DNA of 64,000 nt from a virus: positions 62,001 through 126,000 of the IMG/VR virus record IMGVR_UViG_3300022752_000025. One strand, written 5' to 3'. A program made the translations under genes and the position numbers. Positions 1 to 8,124 of this stretch are shown one piece after another; position 1 is the stretch's first letter; each line of letters starts with the position of its first letter. Under the pieces are notes generated by a model. The model saw nothing but the letters and a program-made list of their open reading frames with translations. It did no database searches and had not been told where the DNA came from.

Positions 1-59
1 ATTTTGGTATCAATGTCTACCTTGGCAGACCAATTATGTCCAGTAACATAAATATTCAT
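1..59 (-). CDS. Partial CDS running off the left edge
   Basis: An ATG at 59 (read leftwards) opens a frame beginning MNIYVTGHNWSAKVDIDTK that continues to the edge of the window. It starts one base after the stop of the next gene upstream, consistent with the same operon. Only 19 complete codons are visible, too few to recognise a family. Confidence 0.55.
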   Translation of the reverse strand, partial: MNIYVTGHNWSAKVDIDTK

Positions 60-60
60 A

Positions 61-330
61 TTAAAATGGGAGATCACCTCCTTCATCTTCGCTTTCGTCA
101 ATAAAATCTAAAACTCTTTCATTTTCTTCGTTAGAACGAAACCATAAGATCGTATTATCCCCAACCATTTGAGCGTCTTGATATTCTAATGGACATTTAG
201 ATAAACGCTCTTTAACAATATCTACAAAACGATTTGAAACACGAACAAATAAACTTTCATCATTCTCAATCCATTCATAGGATTCAGCAAATTCATCACA
301 AATCATTTTAATTTTAGGATGCAGTTTCAT
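61..330 (-). CDS. Small acidic phage protein, paralogue of 10956-11177
   Basis: 89 aa, no known family recognised. Its central part (ICDEFAESYEW, then VGDNTILWF) matches in order and spacing the 73-aa protein at 10956-11177 (ICSEFSDEYGI, then YGDEALVNF), so the two look like diverged copies. The C-terminus is strongly acidic (ESEDEGGD). It overlaps the gene upstream by 4 nt, a sign of translational coupling in a tightly packed early operon. Function unknown. Confidence 0.7.
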   Translation of the reverse strand: MKLHPKIKMICDEFAESYEWIENDESLFVRVSNRFVDIVKERLSKCPLEYQDAQMVGDNTILWFRSNEENERVLDFIDESEDEGGDLPF

Positions 331-521
331 AGATTATTTAAATCAACCTTATCTGGTTCGCCTTCTTGACAAAGAAGCTGACCTTTAATGTGCATAAGAG
401 CTTCAACAGCAGAGTCTAAGTCATATTCTGATGTATCACTCGTATCAAAATCAATACTTTCTTGAAGATCAAGAATATCTTGAATAATTAAATCAATTTT
501 ATCAATTTGTTTTTTGTTCAT
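327..521 (-). CDS. Small acidic hypothetical protein
   Basis: 64 aa, predicted helical and acidic, with no motif I recognise. Its start overlaps the end of the gene upstream by 20 nt and its end overlaps the gene downstream by 4 nt, so it belongs to the same operon. No function can be assigned. Confidence 0.6.
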   Translation of the reverse strand: MNKKQIDKIDLIIQDILDLQESIDFDTSDTSEYDLDSAVEALMHIKGQLLCQEGEPDKVDLNNL

Positions 522-702
522 TGTTCATCTCCTGTTTAAGATTATCTACCCCTTTTTGTCCTAAATCAAGAACAAAAGCGGAAGGATGTATGTGCAAGTG
601 CATATCTAGGTGAGGAATAAAACAATAAAACATATCAATTTTACTATCATAGTATTTTACTTCTGATATTGTTCCGTATTTTTTGCTTTTAATTTTTTTC
701 AA
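502..702 (-). CDS. Small hypothetical protein
   Basis: 66 aa with a basic N-terminus (MKKIKSKKYG) and a histidine-rich middle (HLDMHLHIHPSAF). No family recognised. The first 14 nt overlap the end of the RuvB-like ATPase gene, so it is probably co-transcribed with it. Confidence 0.6.
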   Translation of the reverse strand: MKKIKSKKYGTISEVKYYDSKIDMFYCFIPHLDMHLHIHPSAFVLDLGQKGVDNLKQEMNNEQKTN

Positions 703-1624
703 GATGCTCCTTATGATATTCGTGGCCTTTTTTGGTCAAAGCACGACCAGTAGGACGAATTTCTATTAAGTGATTACGCATAAGATATAATTCTACATTT
801 TTCTGCAACATATCTTTGCTTAAATTAGTTTTTGCGGAAAGATTAGTCAAACGCAATTCACCATAATTTTTAAGAATTTTAATTACATTAAGTTCAATTT
901 CTGTTAAGCCCAAAGGATAAATGGATAAACTATCTTTAATTTCAACCCAGCCATTTTTATCTAATTCTTTGGAATTTTTAGATGCCAAATAAGACGAAAT
1001 TTGATTTGCCATAGCTTGAGCTTGTCTGGCGTTGCCACGGCAAACACTAGCTATATCATTAATAATTTCTTCTTTTACAAAACGATTTTTTAATTTAAGA
1101 TTATTATTTATAATTTTACCGAGATCAATGTAGGAATAATCTTCAAGATCAATTCTATAAAGACGATCAAGAAGTGCGTGAAAAATCTTTTGTGCTTCTG
1201 TGGTGCAAAAGAAAAAAGAATTTTGATCGAATCTAAATTGATATGTTCCTTCATCAAAAGTAAATTGATTCATATTATTTTCATTAGGATTAAGAATCGT
1301 AAGAAGTGCCATCGTAACATCTCTAGGTAATTCACTCGCTTCATCAAAAATAATAGTTACATCTTTATCAAAAACATAGGGTAACATAATTTGATTAAAA
1401 AAACTTTTAACATTTTTAATAGTAGAACAATTAACTATAATCGTTTTTTCACGCTTCATTATATTTGCCGTCTCTTGAGCGATAAGAGTTTTCCCGCATC
1501 CTCTTGGAGCTACAAAAAGAAGATGAGGAACGATTTTTGTTTTAGAAAATCCTTCTAAAAGAAAGTTCAATTTCTTTTTTACCTTGTCTTGGCCTACGAT
1601 TTTAAAATAATTTTCTTGTGACAT
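689..1624 (-). CDS. RuvB-like AAA+ ATPase with winged-helix C-terminus
   Basis: 311 aa, close to the usual length of RuvB, the motor of Holliday-junction branch migration. Visible elements: VGQ box near residue 10, Walker A APRGCGKT (39-46), Walker B IIFDEA (91-96), sensor-1 region FFFCTT, an arginine-finger-like LLDRLYRI, sensor-2 RGNARQAQAMA. A C-terminal winged-helix region ends in TGRALTKKGHEYH, reminiscent of the RuvB tail. No RuvA or RuvC is seen nearby, so it may instead be a phage clamp-loader-like or recombination ATPase. First gene of its operon: a promoter places the ATG 6 nt after the -10 box. Confidence 0.75.
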   Translation of the reverse strand: MSQENYFKIVGQDKVKKKLNFLLEGFSKTKIVPHLLFVAPRGCGKTLIAQETANIMKREKTIIVNCSTIKNVKSFFNQIMLPYVFDKDVTIIFDEASELPRDVTMALLTILNPNENNMNQFTFDEGTYQFRFDQNSFFFCTTEAQKIFHALLDRLYRIDLEDYSYIDLGKIINNNLKLKNRFVKEEIINDIASVCRGNARQAQAMANQISSYLASKNSKELDKNGWVEIKDSLSIYPLGLTEIELNVIKILKNYGELRLTNLSAKTNLSKDMLQKNVELYLMRNHLIEIRPTGRALTKKGHEYHKEHLEKN

Positions 1625-1630
1625 AAGATG

Positions 1631-1659
1631 TTTATATACCAGTTTAAAAGTAAGATCAA
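1631..1659 (-). promoter_or_regulatory. Sigma70-like promoter for the RuvB-like operon
   Basis: On the minus strand TTGATC (-35, 1659-1654), a 17-nt spacer and TATAAA (-10, 1636-1631). The ATG of the RuvB-like gene lies 6 nt after the -10 box, so transcription would start at or next to the start codon. Confidence 0.6.
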
Positions 1660-1661
1660 GT

Positions 1662-1868
1662 TTAATTTACTTGAAAATCAATCTGTTCTTCTAAACTATT
1701 ATATGTTTTAGTATTGACTTCCTTTTCAATTCCTTTTATATTTAAATTGTCGAGGAATTTCTTTGATACGATAATAACCGCATCTTGTTTCAATACTTTA
1801 TTAAGTTCGCTCAATGGAATCATTGAAAAACAAAACGAGCCTTTTTTACGCCCACGATTAGATTTCAT
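1662..1868 (-). CDS. Small basic phage protein (GRKKGS type)
   Basis: 68 aa if started at the ATG at 1868; an ATG at 1877 or further upstream is possible. The chosen start overlaps the stop of the upstream gene by 11 nt and begins right before the conserved-looking block SNRGRKKGSFCFSMIPLSEL. Similar short proteins (G-R-x-K-G-S followed by a hydrophobic ..LsELNkvLk..a.i.VSkkf stretch) are familiar from large myoviruses but have no known role. The basic start suggests nucleic-acid contact; this is inference only. Confidence 0.6.
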   Translation of the reverse strand: MKSNRGRKKGSFCFSMIPLSELNKVLKQDAVIIVSKKFLDNLNIKGIEKEVNTKTYNSLEEQIDFQVN

Positions 1869-2052
1869 CTTCTTCATCATCCTTTGATAGATTTTGCATA
1901 GCATTTAATAAATCATACTTCAAAGATTCTAATACGCCAATAACTTGATAAGCGGTCATATCACTTTCGTAGGCATATCTCACAATATCCTTATATAAGA
2001 TTTGTCTTAACTGATTACCAGCTTGGCAATTAAAATTATTTTCTTCGCTCAT
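1858..2052 (-). CDS. Small acidic hypothetical protein
   Basis: 64 aa ending in an acidic run (DDEEDEI), mostly helical by composition. No family recognised. It overlaps its upstream neighbour by 4 nt and the downstream gene by 11 nt, typical of a compact early phage operon. Confidence 0.6.
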   Translation of the reverse strand: MSEENNFNCQAGNQLRQILYKDIVRYAYESDMTAYQVIGVLESLKYDLLNAMQNLSKDDEEDEI

Positions 2053-2345
2053 AGTTTTATTTCATTTATAAATGGATTCATTTGTATATTGTATCTAGTT
2101 ATTCTAAATCCTAGACCAAGTATAGCAAATGTAAAGATTTTTCCATATTCGTATGATTCAAATGAAATATTGGTCATTAAATTTAATTTAAATCCAAACC
2201 ATTTAGTATCATCGTCCCAAGATGCTGTCAAGCGATCTGTATATTCACAATAACCGAGAGTAGTGGCGGGTAAGATCACTCCTATTGTAGTTTGCTTACC
2301 CATCCAAAACTCTCTGCTTTGTGGAATATGTATTCCAAATTTCAT
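2049..2345 (-). CDS. Hypothetical protein
   Basis: 98 aa, beta-rich composition with many aromatic residues (REFWMGKQTT, TKWFGFKLNL). No motif recognised. The ATG follows an AAAGGATAA sequence that can act as a ribosome-binding site, formed partly by the end of rIIB. It sits directly downstream of rIIB and is probably in its operon. Confidence 0.6.
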   Translation of the reverse strand: MKFGIHIPQSREFWMGKQTTIGVILPATTLGYCEYTDRLTASWDDDTKWFGFKLNLMTNISFESYEYGKIFTFAILGLGFRITRYNIQMNPFINEIKL

Positions 2346-3251
2346 TTATCCTTTAATGAATCTCCCTGTTTTTGGGTCACGCTTGCTATGATAGTTTTTT
2401 AACGAACCATCATTAGCGTAATCTGGAATATCATCGTCCTCATCCTCATAATCATCATCCTCGTCTCCAAACATTTCTGCCATAGCTTCTTGAGCCTCTG
2501 GACGATAAGGATGAATATAATTGTCATAGACCTTATCATAAAGTTCTTTATCTAGAGCTTTACGATACAATGCTACTACCTCTAAACGAGATGCACGAAG
2601 TTTTTGACATTCGCAATCTGTTGGAACAGATACAACATCGGCAGGGTTAATCTTAACTATTACAAGATTACCACCACCATTGAAACTTTTTGCATACTCC
2701 TCGGAACCAGCGTGATAACCAGCAGAGCAACCAACATCTGCATTATCGCAAACTTGATTACGAGCCATCTCACGAACTTGACCGATTGAAAAATCGTGTT
2801 CGCCACTATACCAATCTTTAAAGTCTGCACGAACACTCTTATACGCAAGGAAATCTCCATCGGGAGTAAGAGGCATCTTCTTATGCTCCAAGAATTTATA
2901 CAATTCATTTACTGCCCTGCGAGAAGGATTTTGCATTAGCTTATCAAGAAACTTAACAAGAGGCTCATAAGGCAAACCATTCTTAATAAAATTTAAGATT
3001 CTATCTACAACGATATTATGAATTTCCTCGCCAGCATAAGTTACAAGACCATCACGGACTTCAATCTTTCCGTGAGAGAATCGTGCAATAGCTTTGCTCT
3101 TGTCTAGTAAGTCTGGTAGATCATTAAATCTGCCTTCACGAATTGCGGTGATAGCGTCATTCCAAACTGGATTTTCGCTAGTAATAGTCTTTGGCTCATC
3201 GTTAAGAACGATGGTAAGACTACGATCAGTTAATATATATGGTATCTTCAT
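2346..3251 (-). CDS. rIIB: rIIB-like protein
   Basis: 301 aa, the length and layout of T4 RIIB, a membrane-associated protein of the rII system linked to lysis inhibition and exclusion by lambda Rex. Recognisable blocks: TPDGDFLAYKSVR around residue 135, the CSAGYHAGSEEYAKSF block, and VKINPADVVSVPTDCECQKLRASRLEV, which match the conserved core of RIIB proteins. The C-terminal region is a long acidic low-complexity stretch (DEDDDYEDEDDD) followed by a basic end. It lies just downstream of rIIA, the same pairing as in T4. Its own promoter places the ATG 6 nt after the -10. Confidence 0.85.
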   Translation of the reverse strand: MKIPYILTDRSLTIVLNDEPKTITSENPVWNDAITAIREGRFNDLPDLLDKSKAIARFSHGKIEVRDGLVTYAGEEIHNIVVDRILNFIKNGLPYEPLVKFLDKLMQNPSRRAVNELYKFLEHKKMPLTPDGDFLAYKSVRADFKDWYSGEHDFSIGQVREMARNQVCDNADVGCSAGYHAGSEEYAKSFNGGGNLVIVKINPADVVSVPTDCECQKLRASRLEVVALYRKALDKELYDKVYDNYIHPYRPEAQEAMAEMFGDEDDDYEDEDDDIPDYANDGSLKNYHSKRDPKTGRFIKG

Positions 3252-3257
3252 TTATGT

Positions 3258-3286
3258 ATCTTTACTCCTTTTTTAATTTTTGTCAA
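3258..3286 (-). promoter_or_regulatory. Candidate sigma70-like promoter for rIIB
   Basis: Minus strand TTGACA (3286-3281), 17-nt spacer, AAAGAT (3263-3258), then 6 nt to the rIIB ATG. The -10 is weak. A GGAG lies inside the spacer, so it could also be part of a longer rIIA-rIIB transcript leader. Confidence 0.4.
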
Positions 3287-5480
3287 TAAGATTTATATAT
3301 TCGGCAATCTTTTCAATTTTAGGTTTTGATTCGATTTGCCATACATTAACGCAGGGCAGAAAGATATTCAACATAGAATACTTTTCTCTCACAGCTTTAA
3401 TAAGTTTCTGCAAATCATAAGTCGGCTGGACATCTTTGAATTTAATATCAAACTCTGCATTTTTCAAAAACTCCAAGACTTCATTTACTTTCTTGAAGTT
3501 AGACTTTTTATAAAACATAACTGCACTCAAGTATTGAGCAAACTCACTATTGTTATTAGAGATAGAGTTATGTTTATTAATTCTTTCTGCAAGATCAGAA
3601 AACTCATCTCCATCATCTTGCTTGATATGATCTTGCCAATGCTTTGAGTCTATAACGAGTTGAGCAGTTTTATCAAACTCCTCACGAAGATTCTCCTCCA
3701 TATAAGACCATAGATTAACAAGATTTTTATTCTTGGAGATTACTTTCTTTTTGGATTCAAAAGTTTTTGTTTTAATTCCATAGATTGCCGTAATCTTATC
3801 GCCAGTAAGCTCCTCATACTTTTCTATCGTATCTTTAAATGTGCCATTACCGATTAAAGTTTTGCCATTCTTTGCTACTGCTTGAAATGTATTGAGTTCT
3901 ACATAGATAGCTTTATCATTCGCAAGATCAATGCTCATAATTTCCCAATGAGCAGACTTTGTTCCCCAATTACGAGCATCACTACGCTTAAACTTAAAGA
4001 TTTGAGCAGAATGTTTTGTGTTCTTTGGAGCAACAGATGAATTACCAGAGCTAACTTGCTGAATACTAATTTTTTCATAATCAGAAAGTTTAAGATAATT
4101 CTTATCTACAAGACCAAGTGATTTGTCAAATGTCGTTCTATCGGCATCAGTCTTAAATGTGATAACATACGCACCATCAATCTGATCGCCAAGCTGATTC
4201 CAAAGGGTTGCTAATCTGAAGGTTACACCTTGCATAGAACCAGTATCATTAACTAAAATCTTGTGAGATTTCTCGCAAATAATTCTGGAATCTTCTGATT
4301 CTGAAACTAGCTTTGTGCTTCTGCGAGATTTTTGATAAAACCTTACTACAACTTCACCAGCACAAACTTTATCTATGATAGTTTTATTGAACGGAATAAT
4401 ATGATCGTTTATAACTTTACCATTCCATTGAATCTTATTGTTCAAAGAGCTACGAACAATATAACCTAAACTGCCGTGAGTTCCAAATACTTCTTGGAAC
4501 AAACACTTAACATCAAAAATATTGTCAGATGCTTTGAATTGATTTGAAATGGATTCTGCAATCTCTTGTTTTACTTTCTTGAATTTAGCTTTAATCGCTT
4601 TCTTGGTCTTATCGGTATATTCAAGACTCTCACGACTTGCGGTAATATCTAGCTCACCTAGATCAAAGTCTACTTCAAAACCTTGATTACAAAGACTTTC
4701 TAACTCATCGTCTTTGAAATCTACATCGCTAGTATCAATATCATATCCAACACCCATTACTGCAACAGAATTAGAACGACTATAATAATCACCCTTCTCA
4801 CTATAATAACGCCAGCTTTTACCTTCAAATACTGGTTTGCGATCATAGACTTTTGCTAGTTCGTCTTTGCTTGCACCTTTGATAACTGGTTTATTTTTAA
4901 AATGTTTGAATAAATTAATCGCAGTATTCAAAAAGGTTTGAGTATCATCTTCACGAATTGGAACAGAAATCATAACACCAGAAGGTTCGGAAGATTTTTC
5001 CTCTTTGAGTTTTACAATCTTACCAATTTTAGTTTCATCAATAAAAGCGTTGTAAGTAGTCTTAACTCCTTTATGAAAAGAAATTAAAACAAAGTTATCA
5101 CCATAGCTGAATGGTGCAAACTTACCAATGCCATAATAACCGATAGCAGAATTGTTATTACGCTTTGTGGATTCACCATAGAAACAATAAAGGTTTTTAA
5201 TGTCATCAGCAGAAAGACCATTACCAAAATCTCTGATAGTTAAAGTAGGGTCTAGCTTGGTAGGAAGTTTAACTTCAATAGAACGCTTGCTATTCGCTTC
5301 GATATTAGCGTCTTGTGCATTACAAGCAATCTCACGCAAAACTGCTAGAGGTTTATTGGAATACAACTGATTACGAAGGATATTAAAAATATAAGGAAGT
5401 CCAGATTGCTTGATTCCAAAACTTACGGATTCAAAATTATCAGACTCTACAACATTGATTGGCTTTTCGATTAATTTCAT
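3273..5480 (-). CDS. rIIA: rIIA-like protein (GHKL ATPase fold)
   Basis: 735 aa, similar in size to T4 RIIA. The N-terminal 150 residues show GHKL/Hsp90-type ATPase motifs: LREIACNAQDANIEA (N box), TIRDFGNGLSADDI (G1 box) and GYYGIGKFAPFSYGDNF (G2 box). The rest is diverged, as is usual for RIIA. In T4, RIIA works with RIIB at the inner membrane. Together with the adjacent rIIB this is a confident pair. A sigma70-like promoter puts the ATG 6 nt from the -10. Confidence 0.88.
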   Translation of the reverse strand: MKLIEKPINVVESDNFESVSFGIKQSGLPYIFNILRNQLYSNKPLAVLREIACNAQDANIEANSKRSIEVKLPTKLDPTLTIRDFGNGLSADDIKNLYCFYGESTKRNNNSAIGYYGIGKFAPFSYGDNFVLISFHKGVKTTYNAFIDETKIGKIVKLKEEKSSEPSGVMISVPIREDDTQTFLNTAINLFKHFKNKPVIKGASKDELAKVYDRKPVFEGKSWRYYSEKGDYYSRSNSVAVMGVGYDIDTSDVDFKDDELESLCNQGFEVDFDLGELDITASRESLEYTDKTKKAIKAKFKKVKQEIAESISNQFKASDNIFDVKCLFQEVFGTHGSLGYIVRSSLNNKIQWNGKVINDHIIPFNKTIIDKVCAGEVVVRFYQKSRRSTKLVSESEDSRIICEKSHKILVNDTGSMQGVTFRLATLWNQLGDQIDGAYVITFKTDADRTTFDKSLGLVDKNYLKLSDYEKISIQQVSSGNSSVAPKNTKHSAQIFKFKRSDARNWGTKSAHWEIMSIDLANDKAIYVELNTFQAVAKNGKTLIGNGTFKDTIEKYEELTGDKITAIYGIKTKTFESKKKVISKNKNLVNLWSYMEENLREEFDKTAQLVIDSKHWQDHIKQDDGDEFSDLAERINKHNSISNNNSEFAQYLSAVMFYKKSNFKKVNEVLEFLKNAEFDIKFKDVQPTYDLQKLIKAVREKYSMLNIFLPCVNVWQIESKPKIEKIAEYINLIDKN

Positions 5481-5486
5481 ATATTG

Positions 5487-5515
5487 AATTTAAATTAAAT
5501 TTAAAATGAAGTCAA
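5487..5515 (-). promoter_or_regulatory. Sigma70-like promoter for rIIA
   Basis: Minus strand TTGACT (5515-5510), 17-nt spacer, TAAATT (5492-5487), 6 nt to the ATG of rIIA: predicted leaderless start. Confidence 0.6.
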
Positions 5516-5523
5516 AGAAAATT

Positions 5524-6636
5524 TTATTCGTAGCTATCTCTATCAATAGCAATCACATAAGGAAATCTTGGCACTTCGTCTGGTGTATAATTGAAAAATT
5601 TTATTGTAGCTTTCTTTCCTACTAATTCATTTCTTTGTTTGTAGAGTTCTTTAAGATAACCAAAATCACCTTTGATATTGCTCTTAAAATATTTACCTTT
5701 AGCATTTGTAAATTCCATATAGCCAGCAGTTCCTTTGCGGTTGCCTTCGCCTTCTTTGACTCCATTGATAATAAATTCAGCATCCATAAACTCTTTTCTT
5801 TTAAGAAGAAATTTGCTACGCTTATTCTCGTAAGGTTTATTAAGTCTAACCATCTGACCCTCATAACCATTCTCCATATACATTTCGTAAGATTCAGTAA
5901 GTTCTTTTTCGTTATTTATTTTTAATGTAGTAACAACAACAATACTTGCGTATTTTCTTTTATTAAGAGCATTTGAAACTGCTTCGTATCTCTCATAGAA
6001 TAAATCTTTTTCATTTAACAAACCAATTTTAGGTGAATCATAAACCCAATATTGAATACTATCTGCACTTTCTTCTAATTCTTCGTCAGTAGGTTTAGTT
6101 CTCTTTACAAGAGAACAAATCTTATTAAAGTCATTTGCAAACTTATCACAATATAGTTCACCATCAAGAATTGCATTTGGATAATCTTTAAAGAATAAAT
6201 CTAAATTCTGGCGAATATGCGGAGCAGAAATAATCTTTTTGCCATTTCTGCTAAACATTCCATCTTTTGTTACGATGCAACGAATACCATCAAGTTTAGG
6301 TTGGCTATAAACTGGATAAGCGATTTCGTGATCTTCATACTTTTGTGCAAGCATTGGCTCAAAATATTGTTTTTTATTAATATCTTTGATATCTTCAAAA
6401 TAACCAGATTCAAGTTTTTGCTTACGCTTTGCTTCTGCCTCTTTTAAGGCTTGTTCGCTTGCGGAAGTAGCATTTGCACGACCAGTATTTTTAGCCTTGC
6501 AATCTGTCCATTCATTAATAATTTTTTCACCATCTGTTTGACCAGAAATTGTGCGGTATTGATTTCCTTTGACTTCAATAGTCCATTCTTGGACTTTGCC
6601 AGTCTTTGTCTTTTTATAAATTGTAGGTAGCTTCAC
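5524..6636 (-). CDS. ATP-dependent DNA ligase with WGR-like N-terminus
   Basis: 370 aa. The catalytic lysine lies in motif I, QPKLDGIRC (Lys about 114), followed by DGELYCD (motif III), EGQMVRL (motif IV) and FLLKRKEF (motif V); a C-terminal OB-fold region follows (KATIKFFNYT). Residues 1-60 (EWTIEVKGNQYRTISGQTDG) resemble a WGR-type domain, an addition seen in some phage ligases. It seals nicks during replication and repair. The start is GTG at 6636, six nt after a TAGACT -10 box; the next in-frame methionine lies inside the adenylation domain. Confidence 0.85.
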   Translation of the reverse strand: MKLPTIYKKTKTGKVQEWTIEVKGNQYRTISGQTDGEKIINEWTDCKAKNTGRANATSASEQALKEAEAKRKQKLESGYFEDIKDINKKQYFEPMLAQKYEDHEIAYPVYSQPKLDGIRCIVTKDGMFSRNGKKIISAPHIRQNLDLFFKDYPNAILDGELYCDKFANDFNKICSLVKRTKPTDEELEESADSIQYWVYDSPKIGLLNEKDLFYERYEAVSNALNKRKYASIVVVTTLKINNEKELTESYEMYMENGYEGQMVRLNKPYENKRSKFLLKRKEFMDAEFIINGVKEGEGNRKGTAGYMEFTNAKGKYFKSNIKGDFGYLKELYKQRNELVGKKATIKFFNYTPDEVPRFPYVIAIDRDSYE

Positions 6637-6642
6637 AATTCC

Positions 6643-6671
6643 AGTCTATACTGGATTAACCAACTTGTCAA
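6643..6671 (-). promoter_or_regulatory. Sigma70-like promoter for DNA ligase
   Basis: Minus strand TTGACA (6671-6666), 17-nt spacer, TAGACT (6648-6643), 6 nt to the GTG start codon of the ligase gene. The -35 box lies within the end of the AbrB-like gene. Confidence 0.55.
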
Positions 6672-6859
6672 ATTTTGTTTTTTTTTGATTTAGAAGGAGT
6701 TGCAACTTTAAGCAAACTCCAAGTTCCGTCTTTATTATCGTGCCAATCTATCGTATCACCAGTTTTCCAGCCCATTTTCTTCATCAAAGAATTAGGCAAT
6801 TCAATATACAAATAACCATCTTTCTCTTTAACTTCAAGAGTATGAGAGTTTTTCTTCAT
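6668..6859 (-). CDS. AbrB/MazE-type SpoVT-domain DNA-binding protein
   Basis: 63 aa. The core YLYIELPNSLMKKMGWKTGDTIDWHDNKDGTWSL fits the swapped-hairpin AbrB fold (hydrophobic strand, aLP.s.lkk.gwk.GD.i). Such proteins are transcription regulators or antitoxins. No toxin partner is visible; the neighbours are an HNH endonuclease and DNA ligase. It overlaps the HNH gene by 26 nt. It may autoregulate or act as a phage transition-state regulator (inference). Confidence 0.7.
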   Translation of the reverse strand: MKKNSHTLEVKEKDGYLYIELPNSLMKKMGWKTGDTIDWHDNKDGTWSLLKVATPSKSKKNKI

Positions 6860-7439
6860 TGAATAAGTTTATCTTTCTGGCTCTTTCTTGAGGAGTATCA
6901 TTTAATACTGATATTTCTTCTAAACCTAATTCTCTTATCTTATCGTTATATGCTTGACCCGCATCATCTTCATTATCAAATGCTCCTAACCAAAATGTTT
7001 TACCATTTACCCTTAAAACTGAAATCCATTTATTTTTCTTTTTATTAAAATGAACACCTTTATATATTGATGTCGTAGGTTTGCCACCATAAAAACTTCT
7101 TTTAGATGAGTTTAAAGCGTTGCCAGATTTATTTAAGTCTCTTAAATTTTCAATTTTATTATTTTGAGGATTATTGTCTTTATGATCTACTAACTTTGGA
7201 AGATAACCATAATGCCAATAGAAAAATAATCTATGTAATGCTAATTTATAGGCACGACCATTTTTTGTAAAACATATTCCTAAATGTCTTTTCTCTATTG
7301 GTCTGTTTCCTTCTATTAAGAATATAGAAGCGACCTTACCAGAAGCAACTCGAATTATCTGTTGTTTATCTAAATCTATTGTAAGATATTTTCTAAGTTT
7401 TTCTGGCGTTGGAAATAATCTTTTTATTAAACATTTCAT
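6834..7439 (-). CDS. HNH homing-type endonuclease with AP2 domain
   Basis: 201 aa. The HNH motif reads LHRLFFYWHYG ... VDHKDNNPQNNKIENLR around residues 80-115, and the C-terminal half (IYKGVHFNKKKNKWISVLRVNGKTFWLGAF) is an AP2/ERF-like DNA-binding domain. This HNH-AP2 arrangement is typical of free-standing homing endonucleases in phages. It is not inside an intron here; it lies between a hypothetical gene and the AbrB-like gene, overlapping the latter. Confidence 0.88.
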   Translation of the reverse strand: MKCLIKRLFPTPEKLRKYLTIDLDKQQIIRVASGKVASIFLIEGNRPIEKRHLGICFTKNGRAYKLALHRLFFYWHYGYLPKLVDHKDNNPQNNKIENLRDLNKSGNALNSSKRSFYGGKPTTSIYKGVHFNKKKNKWISVLRVNGKTFWLGAFDNEDDAGQAYNDKIRELGLEEISVLNDTPQERARKINLFNEEKLSYS

Positions 7440-7441
7440 TT

Positions 7442-8089
7442 TTATCTAGGAGTTAAAACTTTAACAACAAATCTAATGCCCTTCCAATTCATCCACTCTA
7501 ATCCTCTGATAAGTTTTGTAATAGACCTTTGAATCTTCCAGCTAATTCTTTCAACAGAACGAATATAATAATTAAAATAAATCCTATAAACTGGACAACG
7601 CATTTTCTTTTCGTGAAGATTGATCTCTGCTTCTAATTTTAATTGATGCTCAATTCTATCTTTACTAGGATACTTTTGATATTCTGGAAGAATTGTAATT
7701 TCTTTTACCTCACCTTTAACTATAACAGCTTTCCAGTCTGGATAAAAGTCTAGCCCATCAATATTATCTCCATATACAACACAACCAAAGGTAAAAGTGC
7801 CAGTAAAATCACCTCTAAATATTTGCTCCTCAAAATCTTTAACCCATTTATTTTTATCAAAAAATTCCCTAAACCTGCCATTACCTTCTACATAATTCGG
7901 ATTATCTTCCCAATGACCGACCTCTTTTAATTCAAATAATTTGTTATCTCTTAAAATAAAAGTAGACAGAGCATTTTCTTCTAATTCTTTTGTTTGAAAT
8001 TCCTCATCACGCCAATTACGATTTAGCGTTCTTAATGTAGCGTCAAGAGGTAATTCTTGCTCTACTCTTACATAATTAAATAATCCCAT
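7442..8089 (-). CDS. Hypothetical protein
   Basis: 215 aa. The start MGLFNYVRVEQELPL resembles openings of uncharacterised phage proteins, but I know no function. The C-terminal 60 residues are basic and aromatic (NYYIRSVERISWKIQRSITK) and might contact nucleic acid or membrane. First gene of an operon with a promoter whose -10 ends 7 nt before the ATG. Confidence 0.65.
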   Translation of the reverse strand: MGLFNYVRVEQELPLDATLRTLNRNWRDEEFQTKELEENALSTFILRDNKLFELKEVGHWEDNPNYVEGNGRFREFFDKNKWVKDFEEQIFRGDFTGTFTFGCVVYGDNIDGLDFYPDWKAVIVKGEVKEITILPEYQKYPSKDRIEHQLKLEAEINLHEKKMRCPVYRIYFNYYIRSVERISWKIQRSITKLIRGLEWMNWKGIRFVVKVLTPR

Positions 8090-8096
8090 ATTGTTT

Positions 8097-8124
8097 ATTA
8101 TAGACTATAATTTTATTAAGTCAA
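8097..8124 (-). promoter_or_regulatory. Sigma70-like promoter
   Basis: Minus strand TTGACT (8124-8119), 16-nt spacer, TATAAT (8102-8097), 7 nt to the ATG of the 215-aa gene. The consensus -10 makes this one of the clearest early promoters of the window. Confidence 0.65.
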
